Assembly: GCA_026770025.1 (NCBI GenBank)
Contig: JAMXDE010000006.1
Coordinates: 1,302,001 to 1,366,000, forward strand
Direction of reading: 5' to 3'
DNA: 64,000 nt
Source: Craspedostauros australis
Taxonomy: Eukaryota; Bacillariophyta; Bacillariophyceae; Mastogloiales; Achnanthaceae
In this document: in pieces, positions 33,493-46,148 of the stretch
How the letters are laid out: the number at the start of each line of letters is the position of its first letter
Position numbering within the stretch: the stretch's first letter is position 1
The notes under the pieces: generated by a model
What the model saw: only the letters and a program-made list of their open reading frames with translations
Told to the model about the DNA's origin: nothing
Database searches by the model: none
Program-made: the position numbers and the translations under genes

Positions 33493-34024
33493 AGTAGTGT
33501 ATGGTAGAAGTACGAGCGTACGTGTTCGCGTGTGCGTCAAGTGGGCAATCAGTGCGCAAATAGCTCATGAGATATGTACAATAGAGCAAGGTGAAGTTAA
33601 TCATGGTACTAATATAGCAGAGCAGAACACTCTACCAATGCGAGCTAGAGACACATTCCTGTTCAAACGGTACTCGTCAATGACACCTTTCCTTTCTTTC
33701 CCTTGGCTGCGCTTGCTTGGTCGTGGTTATCTCTTCCTTGATGCCAAAAGAAGTGTTTGGTCGGTTGAGCACAGGCGAGAAAGTATCCGTGCCGGTACAA
33801 CAGCTGCTCGTCACATGGCACGTGCACATGCGCGTGTTCCAAAGGGAGGCCAGCATCGCGGTTCTCAGAGATGACCCATCAAACAAGACAAATCCAACCA
33901 ACACACACCGCGCCATTTGCGCCAAAGTCACCTCCGAACACCATCTTCTTTCGCACCAACCAATACCCAACACACCACCGACGAATCAGACATGGACAAA
34001 AGGTGTATAATATCCCACCCCACC
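33493..34024. other. Intergenic, pirin to Nudix
   Basis: No gene. Around 33909-33930 it reads CGCGCCATTTGCGCCAAAG, which on the other strand holds TTTGGCGC, an E2F/DP-type word, about 100 bp before the Nudix start. A DP gene lies in this window, but the link is only suggestive. Confidence 0.35.
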
Positions 34025-35349
34025 ATGGCGTTGCGATTGACGATGTTGGCAAGCTTCACTCTCCGACTTTCGATGCTGAGTGGCAAGGCATCACAATGTG
34101 TTGCCTTTTCATCTGTTCGGCAGCGCGCGCACATTTTCCCAGCCGCGGTCATGCCGTCGATTGCACGATGGTCGATGCCAGATGAAACCCAAGTGGTGCA
34201 GAACATGCTGTATCGCATCCGTCAAGTCAATCAAGTGCCTGATGATGTTCGACGCAGTCTGCTGGAATTCAAGCTCGATGGCGTGTCGTTGGGCAAGGTA
34301 CGATCCATTGCGTTTGTGGGCTGCGCTCAGATCTCTCATGCGACGTCATCCTTCATGCTCGTTGAATTCGACGCATGCTGCATCAAGGTTGCCGCGTTCG
34401 TCTTGCTGAGCTATCGCACTCAAACACAATGAACCCATCTTTGCTCCCATCTCTACTCCTGCAACACTACACACAAACTCCACCATATCCTACGTACACA
34501 CAGGTGTCCCCCAACACTGCCAAAATGCTGTGCGATGTGGATTGTGGCGGAGAGCAGGTCTTCACCATCGCCACCAGCGACAATGACGGAATGTCCGCGG
34601 GTGGAGACAGCACAGCATCCTACCTCACATTGTCGGAATCCGTCGGTAGCACCGTGGAATCCCGAAGCGAAGCTGTCGAAAAGGTCATGCTGCGGCTGCG
34701 TGATGACGGCATCGTCAAGGGTTGGAGAGACGAGACGTACGCGATATCGGACTCCTTCTACAACGAACCTCTGCTGCATTGCGAACGATCCGCGGTGTCC
34801 TTGCTCGGTGCCGTGGAATACGGAGTCCACATCAACGGTCTGGTCCAGACGAATGTTCTGGAGGAGCCGAGAATGTGGATCGGACGTCGATCCAAGACGA
34901 AATCGAAATGCCCCGGCATGCTGGATCATGTGGTTGCCGGCGGGCAGCCATCTGGGTTGGGGTTGATCGAGAATTGCATCAAGGAATGTTCGGAGGAGGC
35001 AGGCATCCCGGAGGATGTGGCAATCGCGGGCTTGAAACCGGCGGGGTTGATCAGCTATGAGACGTTTGAGCCGAAGCGTGAGCGGCTGACGCGGTGTGTG
35101 CTGTACGCCTTCGATCTGTACTTGCCGGAGACGTTCAAACCGACTCCGGTCGATGGTGAAGCCGAGGAGTTCTTCCTTTGGTCCATCGACGAGGTGAAGA
35201 AGTCCATGTCGCCGGACTTCCACGATCCCATCAAACCCAACTGTTACGTCGTGATTATTGACTATCTGGTGCGGACGGGTTTGGTATCACCCGAGGCTCC
35301 TGGCTACTTGGACATCGTTCGGGAGTTGAGGAGCGGAGACTGCCATTGA
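34025..35349 (+). CDS. Nudix hydrolase of the Tnr3/AtNUDT20-24 type (DUF4743 plus Nudix)
   Basis: Exons 34025-34297 and 34504-35349 (phase 0) give 372 residues. The ATG sits in CACCATGG. This subfamily cleaves damaged or non-standard diphosphates, such as oxothiamine diphosphate in yeast Tnr3 and plant relatives. The Nudix box is at about 237-260: GGQPSGLG, then KECSEEAGIP, the variant spacing typical of this subfamily. Upstream, ERSAVSLLGAVEYGVHINGLV and MWIGRRSKTKSKCPGMLDHVVAGG are hallmark segments of the group. After the box come PAGLISYE, YAFDLYLPETFKPTPVDGEAEEFFLW and DFHDPIKPNC. Residues 1-45 are Arg/Ser/Ala/Leu-rich with no acidic residue, which suggests a mitochondrial or plastid presequence. 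The gene converges on the 14-3-3 gene. Confidence 0.92.
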
Positions 35350-35787
35350 TCGTTTTCACTGCGCAGGTCGATGTGTGCACGTGTGCGTGTGTCCAAGCGT
35401 GGCACAGGCTGAAGCGGCGGGTCCAAACAAGCAACTGTAATACCACAACAAGTAACCAACGACTGTTTGCGTGTTAGCCTTTCTGATGCTCCCATGTCAC
35501 GCGACGCCGTCAATTGTGCGAGGCATACTGGGGGAGTGCTGTCCTTGCGCAGCAAGAGTATGATCTACGCTGGTAACAACAGCCCACTGATGCATGAGTG
35601 AACACGACATCCAGCCACGGGACGTACCGTGCAAGCCAGCAACCTCAACAGCAAGAAAGACTGGATGGAATAGAGTGCGAGTCGATCAAGTAGAACTAGA
35701 CTATCGTCACTAACAATGTATGATCCCAACAAAAAGATGGCCAAACCGACACGCATCCACGTTCGTGCATGTCAGGTTGCGGAGAGC
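35350..35787. other. Convergent spacer, 438 bp
   Basis: 3' regions of the Nudix and 14-3-3 genes. Nothing else is recognised. Confidence 0.4.
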
Positions 35788-37364
35788 TTACTCGCCCTGG
35801 TCCTCGGCCTTGTCGGCGCCATCGGCATCTGCCTGGTCGCTGGTCCACAGTGTCAGGTTGTCGCGGAGCAACTGCATAATGAGGGTGGAGTCCTTGTAGG
35901 ATTCCTCGTTCAGTGTGTCGAGCTCGGCAATGGCATCGTCGAACGCCTGCTTGGCGATCTGGCACGCACGGTCTGGGGAGTTGAGGATCTCGTAGTAGAA
36001 GACGGAGAAGTTGAGGGCCAAACCGAGACGGATTGGGTGTGTTGGTGGGAGGTCGGAGGAGGCGATTCCGCTGGCGGCCTGGTAGGCATCGAGGGCGGCG
36101 CTGGCGGACTGCTTTCGTGTGTCTCCGGTCTGGAACTCGGAGAGGTATCGGTGGTAGTCGCCCTTCATCTTGTAGTAGAAGACCTTGGCCTCCTCGGAGG
36201 TGGAGTTTGGAATGAGGGACTCCTCGATGATTCCGAGGATGTCGTTGCAGATCTCGACGAGCTCGGCCTCGATCTTGGCCTTGTAGTCCTTGATGATCTC
36301 CATCTTCTCAGCATCTCCCTTCTGCTCGATGCTGGTGACAACGCGCCAGGAGGCACGGCGAGATCCGATGACGTTCTTGTAGGCAACGGAGAGGAGGTTG
36401 CGCTCCTCAACGGTTAGCTCCTGCGGCTGCTTGGCAACCTCCTTCATGTCGGTGACCTGTTGGTTTCATCGTCGATTTGATGTGATGTGACATCGACATC
36501 AGGTGTGATGACCCCAGCAACAATGACAACGACAGAGATAACCAGTTGCACACGGTTGTTGAATCGCAAATGTGTAGACCCAGTCGCGGATTGTACACAA
36601 GTTTGCGCATGCGCAGTTGCAGAAGCGAACATGTCGAGTCATTGTTGTTATCATCATCATCATCATTACCAATCATGACGCATGTCGTTGTTGTTTGGAT
36701 TGGTTGTGTGGATGAATTGATGCAATGAGCGCATGTGTGTGCACATGGATGAATCGCAAGATAGCGTTGCCCAGATCCAGGTCATAATCCAAGTGGGTCA
36801 TAGTGCCATCATGTCAACCATTTTGCGTTGTCACAAAGTTGGTGTCGTTTGTTTGTCGATGTCGATTACGAGGTGTTCAAAGCGGAGAAATAAGTTGGTG
36901 TGAGAGACTGGATGTGCAAATGGATGCGTGTGTGCGCATGAGCGATGGCGCTGTTGTAGAGGTCGCAGGCATTGCATTGCGTGGAGACTTCGCCATCTTG
37001 CTTCCGGATCTGCGCCAAAGGCGGAATGCGAAGCTGGCTGTGCAGGATGGTTGCTGACACGCATCACGTGAAGCCTTGCGGGCAAATGACCCGAATCAGG
37101 CACAGGAACAAGCACAGGCGGGAAGAAATCTATGCAACCAGCGCAATGCTGATCACAGCCTCGCTGCGGTTTGTTGTCCTCTTGTCCTCAATGCCTTCGA
37201 TGACTTTGGTGCCCTATCGCCGTCGTGGTTCACACGGCTCCTGCTGCCATCCAAATGCCAACAGACGCAGACGAGCAAGACTTTCATTGTTGCCTTACCA
37301 TCTCATCGAAGCGCTCGGCCTGCTCGGCGAGCTTGGCCTTGTAAACGAGGGAATCGCGATCCAT
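35788..37364 (-). CDS. 14-3-3 protein
   Basis: Exons 37364-37299 and 36456-35788 (phase 0) give 244 residues, the normal length. 14-3-3 dimers bind phosphoserine/threonine motifs and control many enzymes. Exon 1 encodes [22 protein letters not shown]; exon 2 continues VTDMKEVAK and then [20 protein letters not shown], which carries the phosphate-binding Lys and Arg. [10 protein letters not shown] supplies the Arg-Tyr pair, [14 protein letters not shown] the groove Asn, and [10 protein letters not shown] closes the last helix, with an acidic tail. The 842-bp intron is the longest of any gene in the window. A CRE-like repeat (TGATGTGACATCGACATCA) lies inside it at 36480-36498. Confidence 0.97.
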
Positions 37365-39926
37365 CTTGATTGTTGGGTGTTGGGGGTATTGGGGTGGTGT
37401 GGTGGTTGGTTGCTGTGTGCGGTGTTGTGAATTTCAATTCCGGAGAGCTGATTTTTATGTGTGATGGTGGTGGATGTGTCCTTTTGGCTTTCCACTGCGT
37501 GTGTGCGAGTGCGAGTGCTTGATGGGATGCCTCTTGCTCTTCTTCCCTTGCTGATTTTGCTCGTGTGCTGCAGTTCTGTCGTACAAATACGCGGGCGTGC
37601 TGTCTTCGCGTCCTGTCGTGGTCTCCATCTTGCACGCCGTAAAGTTCAGTCGCCTCCATACTGGTGGTCAACTCCGTGGTCGGTGCCAGCACGCACAATA
37701 ACACACACACACCAACAGATCACACTCGTAGCTCTCACACAACCGCGTGCAGAATACGGCAAATCCAACATCTCAAGGATCCGTGTCCAGCTGCGTTTTT
37801 TGATGTGACACTTCTGCTTGTCGCGGCGGAGAGTCACGCCCGCTTCGTCCCCTCGTCTTTCTCTTGGATTCTCTTCGCGGCAGAAGGAGGATGGGACATC
37901 TTCCTCCACCACAGCCACAAATCCAGCAGCTGCACACGCGCTTTCAAACACCGACGCACAGACAGAGACACAGACAGAAAGGTACACACAGACACGAAGA
38001 CACGGAAGACAAAACAACTCGTGCAAACAGCACTCAGCAACACAGCCCGAGCACGCGAAATCGAACACAATGATGACTGTTTGTGCCTTTGCGTGACCAC
38101 CAGCGGAGGTACCTTTGTTCGGAGTTCCATCGATAACCATCACCCCTTTGAATCGGACAAGCAGACACTGTGTGCGGTTTTCGGCTTCTCGGAAGCGTAA
38201 TGACGACCATTGATCTGTCGCAGCGACACGTGAAAGTGACGTGGAAGAAGTGTCCCACTTGATCTTCGCCAGCTGGCACGAACCAAGCAAGAACAAGACT
38301 GGAACAGCTGAGACCAAAAACAAGACCTCGAGATTTCGTGAATGAGTCGAACCTGTCGGCAAAATGTGACCGTTGGTTGGCCCAACAGATGTGACCGTTG
38401 GATATTGGAACACAAAGTCATAAGTAAAACGGTGCCAACGCGCGCAGGAATGGTGGGAGTGACAGATGGGACATACAGAACCATCGGATTTGAGACATCG
38501 AGGACTTCGCCCGCTTGCGGTCATGGACAGTTGTGTGTCCATTCACATAGGTGCAGACACGTGACTTGCAGTCCGAATGACCGGTTCACAGGCGAGCGAC
38601 CTCCCGCCAAGTTGGCTGTCCCGTGTGCGATGAATTCAAATTCAAAGAATGGCGGAAAGGTCAGAAGGAAGTGGCGCAATGTTGATGTCACTGTGTTGTG
38701 GAGAGACATCGAGCAATGCCGACATCTGCTGACCCTCATCAAGTCACGGTTACCATCTTCAGGTCGCAGCGCCACGGGTAGATCGTACGCGTACGACTAT
38801 GATGGCCAATGCCATCGCAAGAGAGTGTGAGGGAGTGACCACGAGCACATACGTACGAGTGATGGCAATTGTGTACGACGAGAAGTAGAGGAGGATGTAT
38901 GGCGCTCGTCCTTTTTGTATTTGGTGAAGGGGTGTCCGTAATCGAAGGTCAAAGCGAAGATAGGGGGAGCAGAGTAGTTGCACGTCGCAGCACCCATGCA
39001 TTGATGCGCGCGAGAGTCTGCATGCGTGGCTGGGAGGTCCCATTTACACATCTCCTCCTACCTATGACTAGGTATGTACCTGTCTATGGCGCCTACCTGT
39101 ATCTGCCTGCCGCTCAATCTTTCATAGATGCCCTGTTGGGCCGCTCTGTTCGAGTCTGCAGCAAAAGCTCTTCCACGCCAAGAGAAAGTGCTTCTTACCC
39201 TCACTTCGCCCGGGGTCCTTCGCCACATGAGACGAACGCTCCGCCTCCTGTCTGCTAGTGTATCTCCTTGGCGCTGTGGGGAGAGCGCCATACCCTCTAT
39301 CTCTCTCTAGATTTTGGAAGAACAATCTTTGTTTTGTTGGGTTTTACTTTAGTTTTGCTTGTATCCCCATACGCTTCACTTTGTCGGCGCCTGGATGGAG
39401 GTTCTTCGATAGCTACACCTGTTGCGAGCATCATGCAAGTACTCTGCAAAGTACGAGTACGGTGGCCGTTGCTCCAATGCCCCTCTGGAGCAGTTTAGGA
39501 GGTTGAATCCGTGGCGACTGTCCCTGTGTACTCGTGTGCATGTTGTGATTCCCCCCTTGGAACAACACATACACATATTCGTATGTTGTAGTGGTGGCCA
39601 TCCCCGCCCGGAGCATCAGAATAGAGCTGTGTGGTACATTGTGGCACTGTCATGCTGTCATGTCTGCGATTGCGCCATGCACGTGTTTGGTTTCAAGCCT
39701 AAACAGTGTGGCGCCAGAGACTACTTCGCTTTTGTTGTGTTGTGTTGTGCGCTGGCGTGCTGCACGAGATTGTACAGGAATGCGTCTGCATGCATGGATG
39801 CGGAAGAGAGGATGATGTGTGCATTCGTAGAGGATAAGTTGGGAGGGAACGAATCCCAGGACGTGGTCACTCTCATGCTCGATCCTCTCGCTCTTCGCTG
39901 TCAAAAAAGCATCAGACCCATGAGCT
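37365..39926. other. Intergenic, 2.6 kb
   Basis: Upstream of 14-3-3 (leader near 37365-37500) and downstream of the DP gene. Contains a CAGACA/ACACAGA microsatellite-like tract at 37960-38010. Open frames on both strands are short and lack recognisable motifs. Confidence 0.4.
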
Positions 39927-41539
39927 TCAGACCGGCATTCTCTCGTACGATACCTCAACTCTGGAGTGATCGTGGATCGGATGGAGGTGATATTGCGGTG
40001 GTGGGAGTATTTGGTCTGGCTGGCGATGCTGCTGCTGTGATTCCTGCTTCTGCTGCTGGGAGTGCGCGTGATGCGGCTCATACGGTGCCCCAGCCGGATG
40101 CATCTGGGAATGCCCATGGGGATGCCCAGGAGGTGCGAGAGCATAGTACGGGTCATCGCGGTACATTGCGTGAGGAGAACGAGCCCGTGGCGATGATGTT
40201 GGCGATGGGTACCGTCTTGAGTATGGTGCCGATTGATGTTGCTGTGATTGCGGTTGGTGATGGTGGAACTGTTGTTGCTGTTGTTGCTGCTGGAGGTGAC
40301 TTTGTGCAAGTGCCTGTCCCTGTGTCTGTGCTTGTGATGCAGATGCTGGGTGCTGGTTTTCCTTGTCTGGGTGCACCATCTCATCGAGCATGCCATGACG
40401 CTGACCGTACTCGAGGAGATCTTCTGGGAGCATCTGCTGCAACACATTCATGTCCGTCTTTGCCCTGCAAGTGGAGTGGTTGATTCATGTATTGTGTGGA
40501 ACGTGCGATCCAATGGTTGTTTGCATGCGTGCATGCGTGTGCGTGTATGCGATGAGGTGGTAGAGAGCAAGAACAGAATGTGTGAGTATGAGTGTGTGAG
40601 TATGAGCGTGTGAGTATGACAGTGTTCGGATCAACGCCCTTAGCAGTCGTTGCCATGATGGTCTACCGCCCAATCGCGCCCATCTCCCACAAAGCAAGCT
40701 GGTGGTGACGTTGGCACTTACATGCCCATCTTCTTGAGAATGGTGTTGTCATCATTGATCTCGAAGGAGGTGCTGAAGTTGAAGAGGACGTCGGTGCGGT
40801 CGGAGTTCATGTTGCACTGGATGATGGCGTCGGGGTGGGTGTTGACCACGATGAAGGGAAGGGGGATCCTGTCCTTCGCGATGCCCATCGGTTGGTTGCG
40901 CGCCACGAGGTTGCGGAAGCATACCTGCTGCACGAGCAACTCCTGCAAGGCCTGGCGCTTGCGCATGACCTGCTGCTCTCTGTAGTCCCGCTCCTTCTGC
41001 AGTGCAAGCATGTCGCGGTGGCAAGACTCCGGCAATCCCTTCCACTGGATGGCCTTCTTGTCCTTCGAGATGATGTCCAGCGCCATGAGCACGTTGAGAG
41101 CATCGTAGACACGCCGACGGACGTTCTTCTCGTCGAAGGAACCCACGCTGTCGGGATTCTCCTTGCGGCGTTCGGCAAGCACCTCCTTGACAAGCTCATC
41201 GGCCACTTCGTTGTGCGAGGTCGTGCCCTTCTCTTCGACCTTGCGGCAGACCATGAGTGAGAAGTGGCGCAGTCCTCTGCTGGTGGATTTGGGGGTTCCT
41301 GTCTCGGATGAAGGCGATCCCTTGCGCTTCTTGCCTGTGCTGCTGGCATTCGATCCCACGGAAGGGCTGGGCGACGGCGACTTGCGCTTTCTGGGTGCCC
41401 CCGAAGGTGTATTCTGCGCCTCGCTGGAGGAGCGGGTCTGCGCTCGTGTCTGCGCCTGCTTCTTCGTCGGTGTCGGTGCTTGTGCAGACGTCTGCGCGGC
41501 GGTTCCTGCCGCTGCTGTTGGGCTGGCCTTTGGACTCAT
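39927..41539 (-). CDS. DP transcription factor (E2F dimerisation partner)
   Basis: Exons 41539-40722 and 40464-39927 (phase 2) give 451 residues. DP pairs with E2F and helps bind TTTSSCGC sites to control S-phase genes. Residues 1-88 are a Ser/Pro/Thr/Lys tail with KRKSPSPSPS and KKRKGSPSS, possible nuclear-import and CDK sites. The winged-helix DNA-binding domain is 89-170: RGLRHFSLMVCRKVEEK, then the family signature RRRVYDALNVLMA at 141-153 and ISKDKKAIQWKGLP. The dimerisation coiled coil and DP domain follow (RDMLALQKERDYREQQVMRKR, RIPLPFIVVNTHPD, SSFEINDD-like end). Exon 2 adds a Gln/His/Pro-rich tail with a Q8 run. DP is separated from typical E2F by the RRRVYDALNV form and the lack of a Rb-binding end. 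Confidence 0.95.
40580..40620 (+). repeat. 14-bp tandem repeat, three units
   Basis: TGTGAGTATGAG-type units in the DP intron. Confidence 0.75.
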
Positions 41540-44500
41540 GGTGGCGGACGTTCTGTTCTATGCTATCCTGTGCTCTCTTCTTTGCTCTCTTGTGATCTCC
41601 TGTGATCTCCTGTGCTCTTCTGGGATTCTGTCTGGTTCAAAGAGTGCTGCCGATGTTGCCGTTGCCGTTGCTGTCGCAGGTGCTAATGTTCCTGCTATTG
41701 CTGTCAGTAGCCTGTTGACGCCTATCTCTTGCTGTTCTTGTTCTCGTTCGTGTCCTCACGCTGGTTTTCTATTTGCGTCTGTGTAAACGTGATGTTGTCA
41801 GAAGAGAGGGCGTTCCCGAAGTTGCGAGGTGCTTCCTTTGTTGCTGTCTGCTGTCTGCTGTTTGTGGCAAGTGCAAGGGAGAGTTGACGCGTATTCGCGA
41901 ATCTGCTGGCTGTTGGGACTCCGTTTTCGCAATGGTCACACGACGGTTGACGCGGCGCCGTTAATGCGAGCAAGAAAGATCGAAAAATGGCGCTCAGCAA
42001 GAAGTTTTCTCGGCATTCGTTCCCATGCAGTGAGCGTGGGAGAATTCAATTGTTTATGGCGGCGATGACCCTCCTTCACTGTTCTTTCGAGCAATAGTCT
42101 GATCGCGAATGATGGCTGGCTGGCTGGAGATTCGCGAGTATGAGGCGAGTGTTGGATGAGTGTGGGACAAGCTCTTGGGCAACGTATGGGAGGAAGCGTT
42201 GAGTCTGTTGGAATTATGACAAGGTGAGTGCCTCTGTGTGCTTGCTTGCTTACTTGCTTACTTGCTTCCCTTGCCTTGATTGGTCGGGCAACTCTCTCGG
42301 GTATTTGTGATCGTCTCTCTTGTTTGTTTCTGTGGACCAAGCAGATAGTTGATGTTCATCAATGGCCAGAGACGTTGGTGTGGCAGCGCGAGCTGTGGTA
42401 GGCTGGTGTCTTGGAAGGTGAGGCGCGGGTGTGGGCTGATGAGTTGTCTCCTGGAGGTGTGTGATCACCGCCACAACACCAGAGAGACTCTCAGGAAGCG
42501 GTATCCTGTGTCTTTGGTCTTTCGGTCTTGTTCGCTTGTTGGGGTAAGTGAGTTCAAACCAATCCATCGACCAACCGGCCAACCAACCACCAATAAACAG
42601 CCCCCCAAAGACCTGCCGCCAATAGGCTCCTATTTCGTCTGTTGTGTCCCTTCTTCGCCAAACTATCCCATGTCATTGTCGTGCATGGACAGTCTCTGCC
42701 TTTGTTGCTGTCGCTCTGTGTTTGGCGCCATCCAATCCTCCACTTCCAAGAACACACACAGAGACGGACACGGAGAAACACAGACACCCATCCATGTATG
42801 CACGCGCTAAGAGAACTGTGAGGCTTCACCATTCTCAACGACAGCAACCACACGATGCTCTGGACGTTGGATGTCCATCTTCAAGTTTTTTGGCGGGTCT
42901 TTGGCAAGCACTTCACGAACTCCCCCCAACAAGGTTTTCATTGACAAAAAGCACTTACAACAATGTGGTCATCATCGCACCTTCTTTAACGTGTGTGATG
43001 TCTGACCGCGAGCACGCCGACGTGGTCATCGGTCATAATACACACCTGCCAGGCAATCACGCGCCGGCCCACAGACATTTCAACACAAAACTCGAACAAT
43101 ACAAGAACATAGAGAGATGCACATTTGAACACATCACCAATCACCTTCATCATTCCTTCCATTTCCTTGCTCTCGCGCCACTGGCAATGTCGCTTATGAT
43201 GTTGCGACTGTCGCAAATGATGCTGACCGTTGCCATCTCCTATTCGCTGCGACTTCGAGAATCGTCTTCTCCATTTCTCTTCTCTGGCGGTTGCGAGTCG
43301 CATCTCTCCCTCTAGAGAAAGTACCACACTCTATCTCCTACCGGACGCAACGCGCCGAACATCATGCTGTTTTCGGGCACTCCGTATCATCTTCTTCATG
43401 ATGGGGTAATACTTATACTCTTCCCGCTCATCCTCGAAATGCGGACAGTGTGCCAGAGCGCTCGAAGAGAGCTGGATCTCCTCCGAAAGCTTCCCCCTTG
43501 CCGGTTGCGGAGGTACAAGACACCCACCCACGACGAAGTGGTTTCATTTCCGTCTTTTTCTCTGGGATTTGTTGCGGCATTCGTTTCTTCGGTCATCGTC
43601 GCCGTCTGGCTTTGAGCGGGAAGGTACAGCAGACAGCAATGCTCTACCAATTCCTTGGTGCTGTGACCATCATTGGTCACCGTCGTCGATTCAAATCCCC
43701 ATCGTCGTGGAATAGTACCAGCGTACGCGTACGAGCACAACCATAACACTTCGTCTCGACGCTTCGTGTCAACCATACCATGCCATGCCATGACGCGTCC
43801 ATGTCCATGTCCATGACGAAGGATTATTCCCTCCGCGTCTGGGCATCTGCGCATCGTGTTTAGTTCTGATTCCTCCCTGTCATGTGACTCGCCGCCATTT
43901 GTTCCGCGAAAACGAAAGCGCTGCGCACATCATGCCTTTCCACAAACACGCTGTAGAGTACCGACGACGATGTCTCCATCCATCTCAATGTCCGTGTCTA
44001 TGAAAATGCACGTCTTCGTGTCCTGGTCTTTTCCCTCGCATCCCCCGTTCTCAATTTACGATCATCGGCAACCCAATTACGGGGCAGACATCGAGAACAG
44101 ACACAAGGATCTGCTAGTCATAGTCGGGGTCCCGGCCTTCCCTCCATCCCTCTCCTCCGAGTTTCTATCGAGCCTGTTTATTTGACTACATTTAAATTCA
44201 GCTCGAGAATCACGGAAAGCCTTGTTCCATGACGGATTGATGGCGAGACGATCAGAACGCTGTGTCTGGCCTCTGTCGGTTTGCGGCGAAGGAGGACAAC
44301 CTCCAAGCATGCTTTGGTGTGTGCTGTGGTGTGCTGCGTTCAGCAGTACTATATTCCACGATGCGAGACCATCACAGAATGACGAGTATCTGTGCAATCT
44401 CAACTCTCCAGGTATCTGTCTCTCTGTCTGTCCTCATCTCCATCCACGCTGCTCGTGCCTTCGCCGTCCATGTGGGTGTTTCACAGAGCATGCTACGATC

Positions 44501-45030
44501 GAGCACGACCATCTGCACTCGCGATGGTAGGTAGTTCGAACAGGTTTCGCTGATCTTGGATGACATGTGTATCGTCTGATCATCCATGCGTCAATAATAC
44601 TAATAATATATTGAATCACCGCAACCTACGTTAACGAACATTGTTTGTTCGATTGATCACGTGATGACGCCAGCAAATCGAAAACGTGAATCGATCTTCT
44701 TTCCAAACACGAGCACACAGAAACAAACACCAACAACGAGGAAACACACGGAACGACCATGGCGTCCATGCGGTTGCCACGAGAACGAAGGTAACGACGC
44801 TCTCGGTGAACATTGAAGGGGATAGATTGAGAATCGAGAAGTAGGTACAATACCATACAAGTGCAATCTGCTTCGAAGAACGAGCAACGCACAGCTTCAA
44901 CACCATCAGCAAAGCCGACACTGATCCATTCACGCGAGTGTACCTACAGCCACTTCGGTAACATCAACAGCAACAAGCAGCAATCAGCAATCAGCACCAA
45001 TCAGCAAGTAACAAGCTACTTCACACCACC
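41540..45030. other. Gene-poor spacer, 3.5 kb
   Basis: DP upstream region on the left, Fe-S carrier promoter on the right (CA-rich leader, with CAATCAGCA repeats at 44960-45005). A TTTTTTGGCGGGTC word at 42885-42899 resembles an E2F/DP site. A minus-strand frame ending at 43331 (with SSSALAHCPHFEDEREEY) looks slightly protein-like but has no start or clear splice site. I support no gene here. Confidence 0.35.
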
Positions 45031-45567
45031 ATGCCTCCCTCCAGATCCTTCTCGCTGTCCTCGCGCACTGTCGCGGCGATCGTCTGCTGCCTCGCCGCCA
45101 TGACGGCCATGACAGCAACAGCGTTCCAACCAGCCCTGCCTTTGAATCGCCACAACCGAATTGCGACCACGATACAATCCACCACCGAAGACGTGGGAGA
45201 AGAGATCGATTACGAGGTGCCGGAGGATGCCGTCGTCGTCATCAAGCCACCCGCCATGAAACGCCTGCGCGAGCTGAAGGAGCAGCAAAAGACAGACAGT
45301 CTCGTGCTGCGAATGGGCGTGCGCAACGGCGGTTGCTCGGGACTGTCGTACGTCATGGACTTTGCCGAGGAGGCCGATATCGAGGAGGACGATGTTATCG
45401 ACACGTACGCCACGGAGGGCATTCAGTGCGTTGTGGATGCCAAGTCCATGCTCTATCTGTACGGTTTGGAATTGGACTACTCGACGGAGCTCATCGGCGG
45501 AGGCTTCAAGTTCTTCAATCCTAACGCGGAGGATTCCTGCGGATGTGGCTCCAGCTTTGCTGTTTGA
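45031..45567 (+). CDS. Plastid A-type iron-sulfur carrier (SufA/IscA family)
   Basis: A single exon encodes 178 residues; the ATG is in CACCATG. A-type carriers take Fe-S clusters from the SufBCD scaffold and pass them to apo-proteins. The three invariant Cys are present: Cys102 in NGGCSGLSY and Cys170 and Cys172 in SCGCGSSFAV, with GGGFKFFNPNA before them. Residues 1-31 are a signal peptide (TVAAIVCCLAAMTAMTAT) ending ATAF, and then QPALPLNRHNR is a basic transit segment, so import is into the complex plastid. The catalytic core is full length (about 110 residues after the leader). Confidence 0.95.
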   Translation: MPPSRSFSLSSRTVAAIVCCLAAMTAMTATAFQPALPLNRHNRIATTIQSTTEDVGEEIDYEVPEDAVVVIKPPAMKRLRELKEQQKTDSLVLRMGVRNGGCSGLSYVMDFAEEADIEEDDVIDTYATEGIQCVVDAKSMLYLYGLELDYSTELIGGGFKFFNPNAEDSCGCGSSFAV

Positions 45568-46148
45568 GGGGACGATGAAGAGCGGAGGAGCAGAAGAGAT
45601 GAAACAGGAGCACGACCAGGAGCAGGGCCACCATGGAACTGTTTTGGTACGGCTCTCTCTGGTGTGTAGGTAAATCATATTAGAGTGGAGTCGACTACAT
45701 ACTCATAGGTGCAGTACATGATGGTTGGAGTCTTCTCTCTTTTCTTCCCTCTCCAAGATTCGAGTATGGCACAGATAGGCGCACTGGGCAGTTGGCAACT
45801 ATTGCTTCGACAGAAACGTCAACAATTGAAACAGCGCAACAGATTGCGCAGCTCGAAATGCTCATGCTCACACCCATGCTCATCACTCTCCCAATAGTCC
45901 AGGACCAGTTGAGAGAACAGAGGCGTCGTGAGAGTGTTGCAAGATGAGATGTGGCAGTCAGAATACCAGTATGATTCCCGAGCAACGCGCAACGCATCTC
46001 ACACCAACGCAACGCTTTGGAACGCAACGCAACGCAACACAACACAAAACCAAAATCCATCACACAGAGTACTTCGCAACGAGCCCAACATTAAGGCTAT
46101 CATGGTACCACACTTGTACGGGTGCTCCACTCGTGTTCCATTGCTCTA
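45568..46148. other. Convergent spacer, 0.6 kb
   Basis: Includes an AACGCAACGC/AACACAACAC tract at 46018-46045. No gene is seen. Confidence 0.4.

Noticed and set aside
39422-40483. Plus-strand frame of 353 codons over the DP last exon
   Set aside because: Overlaps the supported Gln-rich DP exon in antisense; no domain.
43331-43531. Minus-strand frame with SSSALAHCPHFEDEREEY
   Set aside because: No ATG, no credible splice acceptor or partner exon; may be chance.
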